Shown here: positions 23,801-33,836 of the stretch, in pieces
Layout of the letters: each line of letters starts with the position of its first letter
Numbering within the stretch: position 1 is the first letter of the stretch
Assembly (NCBI GenBank): GCA_025024175.1
Contig: QCXZ01000137.1
Span: forward strand, 22,940,001 to 23,004,000
Direction of reading: 5' to 3'
DNA length: 64,000 bases
Source: Rhyzopertha dominica
Lineage: Eukaryota > Arthropoda > Insecta > Coleoptera > Bostrichidae
Position numbers and translations under genes: made by a program
Notes under the pieces: model-generated
Databases searched by the model: none
What the model saw: only the letters and a program-made list of their open reading frames with translations
What the model was told of the DNA's origin: nothing

Positions 23801-25238
23801 ACTAATATTGGAACAAGGCTTTCATATATGTAATTAAGTTTTACACTGAAATTGCATATCCTATGGAATAGGCTAAGACCCATTAGAAATGAGGTCAACT
23901 TTGTTTCTTCTTCTATCATTGTTTTTTTTTTGCAAGGTTAGAAATATTCTGGGTTGTCTTCTATGTACAAACATTGTAGTTTTGACAGGAAGCATAAATA
24001 TAGTATTTGTCTTTATTAAACATTTTATAAAACTTATTTCGTTTATGAAAAGACAGTTTTTTGTCATTCTAACCTAATATTTTTATTTTCAGGATCAGTG
24101 GATAAGAGGTCAACCTGTTATTGTATCCGATGTTGCCAAGTTCCTCTCCAAGGACCTTTGGACCCCAGACTCTTTTGCTCGAGATTTCGGTGACGAGAAA
24201 AACGACCTGATCAACTGCATGACAGGTAACCTTGTACCTAACCAACCAATGAGAAAATTCTGGGATGGTTTTGATCACTTTTCGAAGCGACTTAAAGATG
24301 ATAGGGGAAATCCCATGCTCTTAAAACTAAAAGACTGGCCACCAGGTGAAGACTTTGCGGAAATGTTGCCAACAAGGTTTAATGATCTCATGAAAGCCCT
24401 GCCTCTGTCAGAATACACAAACCGTACAGGACGATTAAATCTTGCCAGCCGATTGCCCGATTGCTTCGTACGTCCTGATTTAGGTCCAAAAATGTACAAT
24501 GCCTACGGTTCAGCCTTATATCCGTCCAAAGGAACAACAAACCTACACCTCGATATATCCGATGCTGTAAACGTTATGGTCTATGTTGGCATTCCAAAGG
24601 ATGGTGACAGCGATGATCATATAAAAGAAGCTTTCAGAGCAATCGATGAAGCAGGTTGTGACATTCTGACGAGGAGGAGGGTGCGAGATAAGGGAGAGTT
24701 ACCTGGTGCCCTCTGGCACATTTACAATGCAAGTGATACCGATAAGATACGGGATCTCCTGAACAAAGTGGTAGTGGAGAAAGGTGGACGGCTGGAACCA
24801 CATAACGACCCCATCCATGACCAGAGTTGCTACCTAGACGGACCTCTACGTGAACGATTATACAAAGAATACGGTGTGGAGGGTTACGCTATCGTGCAGT
24901 GTTTGGGTGATGCTGTGTTTATTCCTGCCGGTGCGCCACATCAGGTTCGAAATTTGCATAACTGCATTAAAGTGGCTGAAGATTTCGTGTCACCCGAAAA
25001 CGTTTCGCACTGTTTTCACTTGACGCAGGAGTTTCGTGATCTGTCTGATACTCATTCAAATCATGAGGATAAGCTGCAGATAAAGAACATAATTTACCAT
25101 GCTGTCAAAGACTCTCTGTCGACGTTAAGTGCAATACTCAACAAGCACGTGAAAAGTGAAAAAGAGAGGAACGGTACGAGTGCTAGTGGAAAGGAAAATC
25201 AACAGAACTCTAATGTGGACTCTTCGGAGACTGCTTGA
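10640..25238 (+). CDS. Kdm3: Lysine-specific demethylase 3 (JmjC, H3K9me1/2), 5'-incomplete, 8 visible coding exons
   Basis: Nuclear Fe(II)/2-oxoglutarate oxygenase that removes mono- and dimethyl groups from histone H3 lysine 9. Exons: 10640-11894, 16646-16862, 16924-17082, 17145-19835, 19896-20046, 20103-20233, 22116-22946 and 24093-25238. All introns are GT..AG, the phases agree, and the join gives 2192 residues plus a TGA stop. Numbering from the first complete codon: Ser/His/Pro-rich and charged coiled-coil N-terminal half; CRECR cysteine cluster near 1390-1400; KDM3-type zinc finger 1507-1532 (CDVC, CRKC, CLDC); JmjC domain about 1850-2150 with the iron ligands H1963 and D1965 (HLD) and H2094 (GAPHQV), all intact. 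The N-terminal exon is missing: exon 1 begins in phase and has no suitable ATG. The family assignment is secure; the exact N-terminus is unknown. Confidence 0.95.
11895..16645 (+). other. Kdm3 intron 1 (of the visible exons), 4.75 kb
   Basis: AT-rich intron bounded by gtaagt and ttttcag. It contains the inverted-repeat element at 16032-16195. I see no other coding or structured feature in it. Confidence 0.8.
16032..16195. mobile_element. Candidate MITE with ~30-bp terminal inverted repeats in a Kdm3 intron
   Basis: The left end reads GGTCGGTGGCGTAGTG.. and then ACAGGCAG. The reverse complement of the right end reads GGCCGATAGCGTAGTG.. and then ACAGGCAG. The first 16 bases differ at three positions and the last eight are identical. 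The 164-bp body has no coding potential. I see no clear target-site duplication, so the superfamily is unassigned. Confidence 0.6.
16646..16862 (+). CDS. Kdm3: Kdm3 visible exon 2
   Basis: The AG left at the end of exon 1 plus the first base here restores an Arg codon. The exon encodes a very highly charged Arg/Glu/Gln helix (runs such as [17 protein letters not shown]) followed by [15 protein letters not shown], a segment conserved in arthropod KDM3 proteins. The donor is gtaagc at 16863. A single long coiled coil or single alpha-helix is likely. Confidence 0.9.
16924..17082 (+). CDS. Kdm3: Kdm3 visible exon 3
   Basis: A 61-bp intron (16863-16923) separates it from exon 2, and the 62-bp intron 17083-17144 follows it. 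The 53 codons begin [14 protein letters not shown] and end RTYYSAT. The segment is Ser/Pro and then Glu/Arg-rich, with no recognisable domain. Confidence 0.9.
17145..19835 (+). CDS. Kdm3: Kdm3 visible exon 4 (large, low-complexity and basic)
   Basis: Single 2.7-kb exon, residues 544-1440. The first half is rich in Ser, Pro, His and Gln with repeated SPHH/SPS words. At residues 949-953 is PLDLG, close to the CtBP-binding consensus PxDLS. The second half is Ser/Lys-rich with RKRGRRPK (AT-hook-like) near 19494-19517. It ends in the conserved start of the KDM3 catalytic module: [17 protein letters not shown] and [12 protein letters not shown]. The donor is gag|gtaaaa at 19836; read-through would stop two codons later, so splicing is needed. 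Confidence 0.93.
19896..20046 (+). CDS. Kdm3: Kdm3 visible exon 5
   Basis: Preceded by the 60-bp intron 19836-19895 (ttcttttag acceptor). It encodes [20 protein letters not shown].. through QHMSE, with the final codon split after one base. This acidic region links the CREC cluster with the zinc finger. The donor is ag|gtacta at 20047. Confidence 0.9.
20103..20233 (+). CDS. Kdm3: Kdm3 visible exon 6: zinc finger
   Basis: Restores the split Asp codon and encodes [20 protein letters not shown] and then [11 protein letters not shown]. These are the Cys pairs and His of the KDM3-family zinc finger, all of them present (C1507, C1510, H1518, C1521, C1524, C1529, C1532). The finger is required for activity in family members. 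The donor is aaa|gtaagt at 20234. Confidence 0.95.
20595..21470 (-). mobile_element. Decayed Tc1-like transposase
   Basis: On the minus strand the N-terminal part (about 21462-21250) reads [20 protein letters not shown], then [11 protein letters not shown], like the paired helix-turn-helix DNA-binding domain of Tc1 transposases. Further on, about 20870-20600, come [33 protein letters not shown] and LQQLVSS-like C-terminal motifs (compare Tc1 SPDLNPIE..W..LK). Frames change between blocks and stops interrupt, so it is inactive. Terminal repeats were not resolved. Confidence 0.75.
21690..21900 (+). mobile_element. LINE reverse-transcriptase fragment (motif C region)
   Basis: One open frame reads [20 protein letters not shown] and continues to ..[19 protein letters not shown] is the catalytic motif C of non-LTR reverse transcriptases, and LNPDKCKLL is motif D. 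It stops at 21901. About 70 codons remain, a truncated copy without flanking LINE sequence. Confidence 0.75.
22116..22946 (+). CDS. Kdm3: Kdm3 visible exon 7
   Basis: Starts [12 protein letters not shown], directly continuing the zinc-finger exon. It includes [38 protein letters not shown] and an acidic Ser-rich linker. It ends with [20 protein letters not shown], the segment just before the JmjC module. One N at 22172 falls in a codon expected to be Asp. The donor is cag|gttagt at 22947. Confidence 0.93.
22947..24092 (+). other. Kdm3 intron 7
   Basis: 1.1-kb AT-rich intron ending in a long pyrimidine tract and ttttcag. No internal feature was recognised. Confidence 0.85.
24093..25238 (+). 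CDS. Kdm3: Kdm3 visible exon 8: JmjC catalytic domain and stop
   Basis: Encodes [14 protein letters not shown].. to the TGA stop at 25236-25238. TTNLHLD holds the 2-oxoglutarate-contacting Thr and the iron ligands His and Asp (cac at 24546, gat at 24552). The third ligand is the His of GAPHQVRNL (cat at 24939). The segment [19 protein letters not shown] and the tail [18 protein letters not shown] are diagnostic for KDM3 rather than other JmjC classes. All catalytic residues are present, so activity is expected. Confidence 0.96.
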   Translation, partial: DQWIRGQPVIVSDVAKFLSKDLWTPDSFARDFGDEKNDLINCMTGNLVPNQPMRKFWDGFDHFSKRLKDDRGNPMLLKLKDWPPGEDFAEMLPTRFNDLMKALPLSEYTNRTGRLNLASRLPDCFVRPDLGPKMYNAYGSALYPSKGTTNLHLDISDAVNVMVYVGIPKDGDSDDHIKEAFRAIDEAGCDILTRRRVRDKGELPGALWHIYNASDTDKIRDLLNKVVVEKGGRLEPHNDPIHDQSCYLDGPLRERLYKEYGVEGYAIVQCLGDAVFIPAGAPHQVRNLHNCIKVAEDFVSPENVSHCFHLTQEFRDLSDTHSNHEDKLQIKNIIYHAVKDSLSTLSAILNKHVKSEKERNGTSASGKENQQNSNVDSSETA

Positions 25239-26903
25239 TAATGTGATAGTAGACGCTTAAACAAACCAGCAAGCAATTTTTGTATATTTACTTCATGTGT
25301 GATAAAAAGAAATGTGTATTACTTAGCACATTATCGGTGTATAAACAGTATGTCATATGCACGTGCGATGTGTACATAAATGTACATTGACAATTAGTTG
25401 GATGAAATGCTGATATGCACGGTTTATCTTCCTGTTAGTAGAGACTAGTGGCTTTCGGTCACCAGTTGTAATTAACCTATTCTATTCACTCGTTGACTAC
25501 TTGGTGTCCAAGGTGTAACCTTGGAATATTTCAGGGCTGGTTAAAATGGGTAATTTGCAGTTTTAACCAATCAGATTGGTAAATATCTATACCGCTCAGT
25601 AACTTTTTCTATTGATTAGAGATACTGTTATATCTCTTCTTTTGTACCTTACATTGGCTTTCAATAACTGTATTGAATACTGTTTTTTTTCTAGTTGGAT
25701 AAGAAATTATGTTCGATATTGGCACAGGTGAATTACTTGAACCATCCTATCAATGTAAAATTTGATGTTGGTTGTAATCTTTGCGTCTGCTGAATTTTGC
25801 CCTAATAAAATTATACTTTTTAGTGTAAATTGTTATTTAAATCCTTAAAACCCCTTTATTTTTTCTTAGTGATTGGAAGCTTTTTGGTGTTGTTGATTAG
25901 TATTAATGAAGAGAAATTACGTTCAAACCTCATAAAGAGTAAATTCTTAGTTACATTTGTAGATGAATGGATGATTTGTTGGAGTTGTCAAAGCATTAAC
26001 CAACCCTGAAATTACTACTTATATCAGTGTTGTTCGAAGTACCGGCAATTATTTTGTCACTTGTATACTGTGCCTGTTGAACAAGAAATTGTATTTTTAA
26101 CTGTCGAGTCTTTTTAACTCACTATTCAGTATTCTTTGTGGTTTCATAATAGTTACGTGTTAGTAACCATGGATTAATGGTGGTACCTTTCATAAAAAAA
26201 TAACATTTCTAAAGTGCTATTTCATTCAAAGTGCCAATTAAGATTACTTTATGCGGTACCTTGACCGCAACTGCAGGTTATTTGAGCGGCGGTATTACTA
26301 TTCTTAATTAGCCTATAGTTGCCGTTTATAGAAGACGACTTACATGATCTCGAACTTTGTGTTTACAACGATGATGAAAAGATTAATTCTTGTTCCACTT
26401 AAAACACTCTGTAGTTACTGGAATCCGTGAGGATTTGGAGCTTGTATATTTTTGAAATTTGTTCAAATTATGTCATATATGTATATTGTTTTACAATCGT
26501 ATGAACATAATTTATTTGCTTTTTACAGTGATTAATTGTACAGTAGTTCATAGTCTTTTTGTACAGTACCTAATTGTATGTTTCCTTTCCTCTGTCAGAG
26601 GTACGATATAATTTTTTGTACTATGTATATTATGTAAGAACATAGGTTTGTATAAGAAAATGTTTATAACAAATATTGTTCTTTTATTTTAACATCCTAC
26701 ATTTCCGCACAAGTTACTTGTAGCTTTCTCAAATATACTGATCATAATCATTTGAAACATGACATGCAACTTTAATTTACCTCCATCCCAGTAGAGAAGA
26801 CTAAAGAATGCAACTGTCACTATAGAACTGAAACAGAACTTTCTCATTTATTCTGAAGTTTGAGTAGTACTTCATTACATCCACGGTCTTTTTTGACACA
26901 GCA
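25239..26903 (+). other. Kdm3 3' UTR and flank
   Basis: AT-rich, non-coding. AATAAA at 25804-25809, 566 bp past the stop, is the best poly(A) signal. The remaining ~1.1 kb up to the foldback element holds nothing else I recognise. Confidence 0.6.
25804..25809 (+). terminator. Candidate poly(A) signal of Kdm3
   Basis: Canonical AATAAA followed within 40 bases by T/GT-rich sequence. The choice among later AT-rich signals is inference. Confidence 0.5.
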
Positions 26904-26960
26904 ATGCATTTATATGGAACGCCGTTTTACTCTTTATTTGGAAATATAAAGTATCACAGA

Positions 26961-27588
26961 AATAAACTATCCTCTTAAATACAAAATATAAGTAATGTTT
27001 CTAAAGAAATATCAGAAGTAAAATTATTGTTGCACATTTTGCGCGGTATATTTTATATACTTTAACTTATGAAGCTTATATTTGTATTTATACGAGCGCA
27101 AATCGTAAACACAATAATTCTATCGCTAAAATTCTTGACGAACTAGTTTAAAATTAATTTGGCGCTGGTGTAGCATTTCGCTAGGTAAAATACCATTGTT
27201 ATAATAATAGGTCGTGTATTCACCGCTGTCTATCACTCACGTTTAAAAGAATAAAAGATTCCCGTTTACAGTACAAATAAGTTAACTCGGTTTGGTTGTC
27301 TTGCTTTTAAAATAATAATCTATCGCAGAAATTGACAATAATTTTTAAAAGCAGAATTCAGTATAATATTAAAAATAATTCCTTGAAATAAAATTATTGT
27401 TTGTGTTAGCGACGCCTTTTAAATTATACTTAAATATTTGAGCAGAAAACACCGCTGCAATATGTAGTCAAAGAAAGCATAAACTATCACTAAAATAAAC
27501 TATCCTGTTAAATACGAAATATAAATAATGTTTCTAAAGATGTTTCAGAATTAAAATTATTGTTGTACAAATTGCGCGGTATATTTTA
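26961..27588. repeat. One-sided direct duplication in the left foldback arm
   Basis: A 95-bp segment at 26961-27055 recurs in the same orientation at 27494-27588 (start AATAAACTATCCT, end GCGCGGTATATTTTA), offset 533 bp. The right arm has the segment once (about 29629-29722). The unique filler 27056-27493 is absent from the right arm, so the left arm is about 530 bp longer. Confidence 0.8.
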
Positions 27589-27800
27589 GAACCTTGCACA
27601 TTTCTGTGCTTGTTTCATTGATATATCGTAACATAAACTGTATAAAAATACATTCCATATTTAAAATAACCTTTAAATTGAACAAGTATCCATTTAATTC
27701 TTAACATTCTAGATTTGTTGAATTTTTGTGTTAGTTTGTTGGCATTTTTACCATATTTAAACGAATAATTTAAGCGATGGTTTAATTTATAATTTTGTTG

Positions 27801-28137
27801 AATTTAGGAGATTGTTTAACTTTTACGTATACCTTGCATTTGAGCAACTTGTTATTTCATTTAAACGATGTTGAATTTTTCAGATTGTTGAATTAAAACG
27901 ATAGTTTGATATACGAGCTTCTTCCTATTAAATCTATATTTTAAATGTTTCCGAATTTTTGCGATTGTTGAATTTAACAGATTGTTTGCTTTTCACGCAC
28001 TCACTGCTTCCAAATAACTTGTTATTTAATTTAAAAGATTGTTATTTTCTAGATAGTTGATTTAAAATGTTTGTTTCATGTACGAGTTGCTCGCGACTAA
28101 ACCTGTGTATTATATTTCCCAATTTTTACGATTGTTG
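27801..28137. repeat. Two ~168-bp tandem units, left foldback arm
   Basis: Units 27801-27970 and 27971-28137 each begin AATTTA(g/a)..AGATTGTTT. Each contains AACTTGTTATTT(c/a)ATTTAAA, then GAGCT/GTTGCT and an (A)TTTTTGCGATTGTTG-like end. They are diverged from each other. Confidence 0.75.
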
Positions 28138-28323
28138 AATTTCTAAGATACATTTAAAAATATCATGTATCTTTTTAATTCGGCGCTGCTGCGGGCGGAA
28201 TTTTGTGTTAATACATACAGGGCTGTGTAAGTGTTACTTTCTCACTGCATAGTGCAAAATCCATAGAAACAGTGTTGCCAACTATTCAATTTGTACGTAA
28301 GATAGTATCCAATTATACTTATA

Positions 28324-28849
28324 GGGTTATTTTAGATTAAAAATATCAAGTATCGTTTTAGTTCATGTATCTTTTTAATTTGGCGAGGACACGACCAGGG
28401 TTGCCAGAGTGAGTACAAATGTCCGGAATCGAGTATTTTTTACAGGCCATCAGTACATCAGTACAATCTAACAAAATCAGCGCGTTTTGACGGCTTGGAT
28501 TTGGGCAATTTGCAATTTACAGAACGTTGTATTGTAAATAATTTACTAACAGCGCAGACGGCAATGCTAAAATGCATAATTCAGTGCTTTTTGTTGGACA
28601 AGTCTGGCAACGCTGGACAGTGGACATGCCGGCCGCCGGCCGCGAAAGCATTTTAATTCGCGCCTATCGCCTTGCCACCCGCCACCAAGCAGTTGCCAAG
28701 GAAACTAAATTAGCAAACAATAACCTTGTACTTTCAAACATGCAACCATTAACACAATTTATCAACTACAGCCGTATAATATGTGGCGATCGATAACTGT
28801 TTATAATAAACCAAGTGCAAAGTTGATTTTCATTTAAAACTACCACACA
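28324..28849. other. Loop of the foldback element
   Basis: 526 bp, less AT-rich than the arms. It includes the self-complementary word GCCGGCCGCCGGC near 28629. A 74-codon open frame (28572-28796) has no family resemblance and is not called a gene. Confidence 0.6.
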
Positions 28850-29066
28850 AGTATAATTGAATACGATCTTATCCATTGAATCGTATACATACTATAAATT
28901 GAACAGTTGGAAACACTGCATTTATGGATTTTGCACTATGCAGTGAGAAATCAACACTTACACAGCCCTGTATGTAGTAAAAATATACATGAATTAAAAT
29001 GATACTTGATATTTTTAAATGTATGAATTAAAACGATACTTGATATCTTTAAATGTATCTTAGAAA

Positions 29067-29400
29067 TTCAACAATCGCAAGAATTGGGAAATATAATACC
29101 CAGGTTTAGTCGCGAGCAACTCGTATATGAAACAAACATTTTAATTCAACTATCTAGAAAATAACAATCTTTTAAATTAAATAACAAGTTATTTGGAAGC
29201 AGTGAGTGCGCGAAAAGGAAACAATGTTAAATTCAACAATCGCAAAAATTCGGAAACATTTAAAAGATAGATTTAATAGCAAGAAGCTCGTATATCAAAC
29301 TTTCGTTTTAATTCAACAATCTGAAAAATTCAACATCGTTTAAATGGAATAACAAGTTGCTCAAATGCNAGGTATACGTAAAAATGAAACAATCTCCTAA
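29067..29400. repeat. Two ~165-168-bp tandem units, right foldback arm
   Basis: Inverted counterparts of the left-arm units: TTCAACAATCGCA(a/g)GAATT at 29067 and TTCAACAATCGCAAAAATT at about 29232, with the next joint near 29401. Confidence 0.7.
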
Positions 29401-29784
29401 ATTCAACAAAAGTATAAATTAAACCATCGCTTAAATTATTCGTTTGAATATGGTAAAAATGCCAACAAACAAAAATATAACTAACACAAAAATTCAACAA
29501 ACCTAAAAATGTTGAGAATAAAACGAATACTCGTTAAATTTAAAGGTTATTTTAAATATAGAATGTATTTTTATACAGTTTATGTTACGATATATCAATG
29601 AAACAAGCACAGAAATGTGCAAGTATCTAAAATATACCGCGCAATTTGTACAACAATAATTTTAATTCTGATATTTCTTTAAAAACATTACTTATATTTC
29701 GTATTTAACACAATAGTTTATTTCTGTGATACTTTATAATATTTCCAAATAAAGAGTAAAACGGCGTTCCATACATTTACATGC

Positions 29785-30069
29785 AATATTTTGAACAAAA
29801 TAATCAACGGGCCATCCACTGCCACAAGGTTTGGATATCATGCACCGATTTGATAGTGTTTATAGTGTTAAAAGAAATGTCAAGACAAGTTCATATTTTT
29901 TGGTAGCGGACCTGCCGCTTGATATAATTGTTCGTTCTGTCAGTGACGTCTGGGACATTTTTGAAGTGTAACGGCATGGCAAGTGACCATTTGAAAGAGA
30001 CATTTAAAGATAAGTTCTTCATTGTATTTGATTTTTAAGTTTCTTTCGAAAATATGTAAAATATGTTAT
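29785..30069. other. Flank of the foldback element
   Basis: No coding or repeat feature recognised. Confidence 0.5.
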
Positions 30070-31600
30070 CTTCTGGCCTTCCAGGCCCATGATCTGTTCT
30101 ACGACTAATTTTTGTCATTTTCTGCTCCCTGCCTTTGTCTTCCAGTTGGTTAATTCTCATTTTTTCAATATTTACCTCCACACCACTTTTTCTTTGGCCC
30201 TTCACCTTTACTTATCTTTGTTTTTTTCCTCCACTAGTATTCTTGGTGATCTTCCAGGACTAATTCTGTTACATGCCCTAGTCACCTTATCTGTTGTGGT
30301 CATATGCTTATTTTTTACACATCATTAGGTTTTCCTTAATACCTTTATCTCATATATATATATATAAGGGTGCTCCTTAATTTTCAAATTCTGACGGTCC
30401 CAACCCCTAGTTTTGTACCACTACCTAAGAAACTTTTATNTTAAAAATTGAAGATTGATCGGATGTTGCCAAATGGTGCCGCACGGTAATCGAAATTTTT
30501 TTATATTTCCAATCATCATATTTGGATGAAATTTGATATAGTTTTGCATTTTAGTATAACCACCTTATGGATCATTTTTTTTACTCAAATAGTCAGTACA
30601 GCGAATTACAAAAATAAAAACTAAGCCCCAGGCAAAATTTCTTCATTAACAAAAAAATGTTTTTTTTTAATTTTTCTATTATCACTGCCAGCTTTAAAAA
30701 TAAGTATTTATAACTAAAACTTGACATAAAATATTTTAAATTAAATTAATTCTTACTTACATTTTTGATTCACATTAATGTTTTGAAAAAAATTCACAAT
30801 TGCAATATGTCTTACAAAGTATTCTAGGTATTTTATTTTGAACTTTAATTGTTCAAACAAAATCGTTCTTAATGAATGAATCATGTATCATTTGTAGAAT
30901 TGGCGTGTAATAAATATTATTATTATCTGGATTATAAGTTCGTGTGTATATTATTTGTCTTTGATTTTTGCTTCTGTAAACATGTGCGTACTGTGCAAGC
31001 TTCTTCTATTTTTGATTGTTTTGATTGTTCTTGGCAGCAACTCCTAACGTCCTTTACACTTGCAGACTGTACTCTATTAATATTTGGCCTATTTGATTTA
31101 TGGTTTTCTTGTCAGATGTTAACGTATCCTTATGCTTGTACTGCATGTTTTCATTTCTTTATCTGTTCCATTATTGTCACAGAATTCATGTTTACTGAAT
31201 TTTTCCTGCTTCTGCTTGATACTCCTCCTCTCTTCCAATCCCCTATAATTATCTTTATTTCATATTCCGATTTCTACTTTCCACTCATTGTACTATTGTT
31301 AGTTTTCTATACTTTCCCCCAAGTTTATTTTACTAATTCTGTCAGCTACACGTACATATTCAATTACTGCATTTTTGAGTCCCCCTCCATCTAAGAAATC
31401 ACTTCTAAAAGTGTTTTTATGTCCTTCACTGTTGGACAGCATGTAATTTCCAACATGCAGTATTTCAGATTCCTTTAGTTATTGCACTGCCATTATGTCT
31501 ATACCATATTTTTCTGTTTGTTCACACAGCTATTTCACAGTCCCTGGTGTGTATGTGCCTCTTACATTCCATGTTGCTTATCATCGAAAATAATACAAAA
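30070..31600 (-). mobile_element. Internally deleted LINE relic: endonuclease start and C-terminus
   Basis: Reading the minus strand from about 31590: ATWNVRGTYTPGTVK, then EKYGIDIMAVQ, then SEGHKNTFRSDFLDGGGLKN and AVIEYVRVADRISKINLGES. This is the order of the AP-type endonuclease of non-LTR retrotransposons. At the other end (about 30330-30080) a tail like HVT..GEGPKKKW.. resembles the GRPKKRW C-terminus. The reverse-transcriptase core between them is missing or unrecognisable. Stops and frameshifts occur throughout. The long plus-strand open frame 30876-31394 is its antisense shadow. Confidence 0.7.
30350..30367. repeat. (TA)n microsatellite
   Basis: Short uninterrupted AT run inside the LINE relic region. 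Confidence 0.8.
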
Positions 31601-33054
31601 CATATATTTATTATTAAAAAAGAACTTCACCATTTCAAATAGTAACTACTCAAGTACATTTCATGTAAAAGATGCTCAACATTTGCCCTCAGAACATACT
31701 GTCATATTGCCAGTCTGGTAAAATTATTATCTCTGATTTTATTCCACATCTGTAGCATAATAGTAATTGGGAATGAATTTTTAAGTTATTTAAATGTTAC
31801 ATCTTAGTTTTAAATATGGTATCCTTAAGATGACTCCTCATGAAAAATCTAGGGGATTAATAGTTCTGGCAAATTCGCTCGCCATTTTTTGTGGCCCTCA
31901 CCGTTCAATCCAATGATTTAAAAACACAAAATTAAGATACTGACACTTTAACCTGATAGTGCAATGTTGCTGTATCTTGGAATATAATGTTCAGTAGTGT
32001 TTCTGGATTTATCAGGTTGTGGTGTAATGGAATGACCTGATTTTCAAGAACAGCCAGTCTCCTTACCTGCCCAGAAATTGAACCCTTTTGAGTCTTTGGG
32101 TCCAATGGGGATATTTTGTAGACCAATAGTGGCAGTTCTGGCTGATGTAATGGTAGGATTACAAGCGGACCAAAAATTGGTGAGGTAGGGGTGTCAATGA
32201 TATTTACTAATCCCACCGCTACCACCAAATGTAATGGCGTAAAAGGGTCTTCGGACTACCAGTTGTAATAACGTAATAATAGGCGCAATGATAAGAAAAG
32301 AGCGCACTTACCTTGTCTTTGGCTTCAGCAGGTTTTTATGAAACTTAGAGAACTTTTTTGAAGAATATTAGATTTTAATTTCTCAGAGGTATGCTGCCAC
32401 CAGTCCGATTTTGAAGGGATCGGACGCCCTTTAAATTTAATGCGAAAGAAAAGTTAACAGAAATTGATAAGAACAAATTTGATTTTTGACACTGGTTTAC
32501 ACCCCTCTTCAGAGAGTGAGTATCGTAGCCCTGAAATGGTTTAGGGATTCTTTCTGGTACAAGAAAGCATTCAGACACCGTTTGTAATATTTGGTAATTT
32601 AATATAAGCTTAATAAAATAAAATATTATAACAATGAACGAATAAAATAATAAAAATAGAGTTAGTTCCCTGGAAAATGACAATTGACACACAAAATTGC
32701 AAGAAAATTATTTGATCTTTTATATCTAGGCAGACGGTGTTGATGACTTGAGCAGGAGTAAGCAAACTTATTGACGGTATAAGATATCTGGTAATCCACT
32801 TTAGAGTTATGGGTCCAAACCAAGTAATTCGTAACTGCACAGGCTTCTATTCAAATACCCTGGAATTCCGCCCCCTGGAGTATGGATTCCTATTATTCTT
32901 TCCGACTTCCCCTGGGATCTTCAACTCAACGATATATGACTGAACATCAAACTTGAGACCCGTCGAAGAACTTTTAAACTTTTTGACTAGTAATAAACCG
33001 AAACGGTACGTTCCAAGTGATACTTGGAATTTCTTAATACTCAATTGTTACATC
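31601..33054. other. Intergenic, no recognised gene
   Basis: Several minus-strand open frames (for example 31932-32228 and 32375-32692) have no start context, splice context or family similarity. Nothing else was seen. Confidence 0.5.
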
Positions 33055-33335
33055 TTAACTTGATGTTGACTGAGAGGAGACTCTCTCGTTACCTGTTAAC
33101 TTGATGACGGCTGATGGGAGACTCTTTCGTTACATGTTGACTTGCTGATGGCTGAGAGACGACTCTCTTATACAACTTAACTTGATGACGGCTGATGGGA
33201 GACTCCTTCCGTTACATGTTAACTTGCTGATGGCTGAGAGGAGACTCTCTTATACAACTTAACTTGATGACGGCTGATGGGAGACTCCTCCCATTATATG
33301 TTAACTTGCTGATGGCTGAGAGGAGACTTTCTCTA
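33055..33335. repeat. Minisatellite: ~6.9 copies of a ~41-bp unit, alternating A/B types
   Basis: Type A reads TTAACTTGATGACGGCTGAT and then GGGAGACTC..; type B reads TTAACTTGCTGATGGCTGAG and then AGGAGACTCTC... After a first divergent unit the order is A-B-A-B-A-B, so the true repeat is a dimer of about 81-82 bp. Units differ by a few substitutions and 1-2-bp indels. Confidence 0.9.
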
Positions 33336-33751
33336 ATTTGACTTTGGTTTTAACCTTCGATCATCAGTTCCCACCTTCTCACTGGGTGGATGTTTATGTC
33401 TGAATGATATGATCAGGGCCTCTTGGCGTGAAAAGCCGGCGCTATATGATTGAACTCTTTGTGTAGGAACTTTACTGAGAACTGATTTCTAATAAAGTTA
33501 CCGCGCAGTTCGTGCGTCCTGCTTGAGTCAGTCTTATCACTCTGAGAACTTCTTACTTAAAGTAAACACAACATATACGAGGGAGGTTCACTACACTGAC
33601 GTATCTGTCATTCATCCGGACATAGTACATTCTATTCGTATGATTCTGTTCTCTCAACTTTATATCATTTGCTCACATTCCACTATCATGTCAAAGTCGT
33701 CTTTACTTAGCTCTTGAGTTAGAAGTGGCTTTTATAGAATACCTATGAATT
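33336..33751. other. Intergenic spacer
   Basis: No gene recognised; an open frame at 33523-33717 has no supporting similarity. Confidence 0.5.
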
Positions 33752-33780
33752 TATTATTATTATTATCACCATCATTATTA

Positions 33781-33811
<31 letters not shown>

Positions 33812-33836
33812 TATTATGGGTATTATTATTNTTATA
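33752..33836. repeat. (ATT)n imperfect microsatellite
   Basis: Interrupted trinucleotide run with ATC and GGG interruptions and one N. Confidence 0.9.

Larger units (their letters stand above)
26904..29784. mobile_element. Foldback element with ~0.9-1.4-kb inverted arms
   Basis: The outer ends are mirror images: ATGGAACGCCGTTTTACTCT from 26914 and its complement ending near 29772. Collinear inverted similarity continues inward through landmarks in both arms: GCGCGGTATATTTTA, the catttctgtgcttgtttcat block, TTTGTTGGCATTTTTACCAT, GAGTTGCTCGCGACTAAACC, and finally CAGGGCTGTGTAAGTGTT and CTCACTGCATAGTGCAAAAT. The left arm spans about 26904-28323 and the right arm about 28850-29784; 28324-28849 is an unpaired loop. 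Arms contain internal tandem units, as in Foldback/Galileo-type transposons. No transposase frame was found. A 3-bp AAT flanks both ATGC ends, but it is too short to prove a target duplication. Confidence 0.85.

Noticed and set aside
28572..28796. 74-codon frame in the foldback loop as a transposase
   Set aside because: Too short and without any transposase motif.
30876..31394. 172-codon + strand open frame, membrane-like composition
   Set aside because: It is antisense to the endonuclease of a LINE relic; the hydrophobic look comes from the complement of purine-rich LINE sequence.
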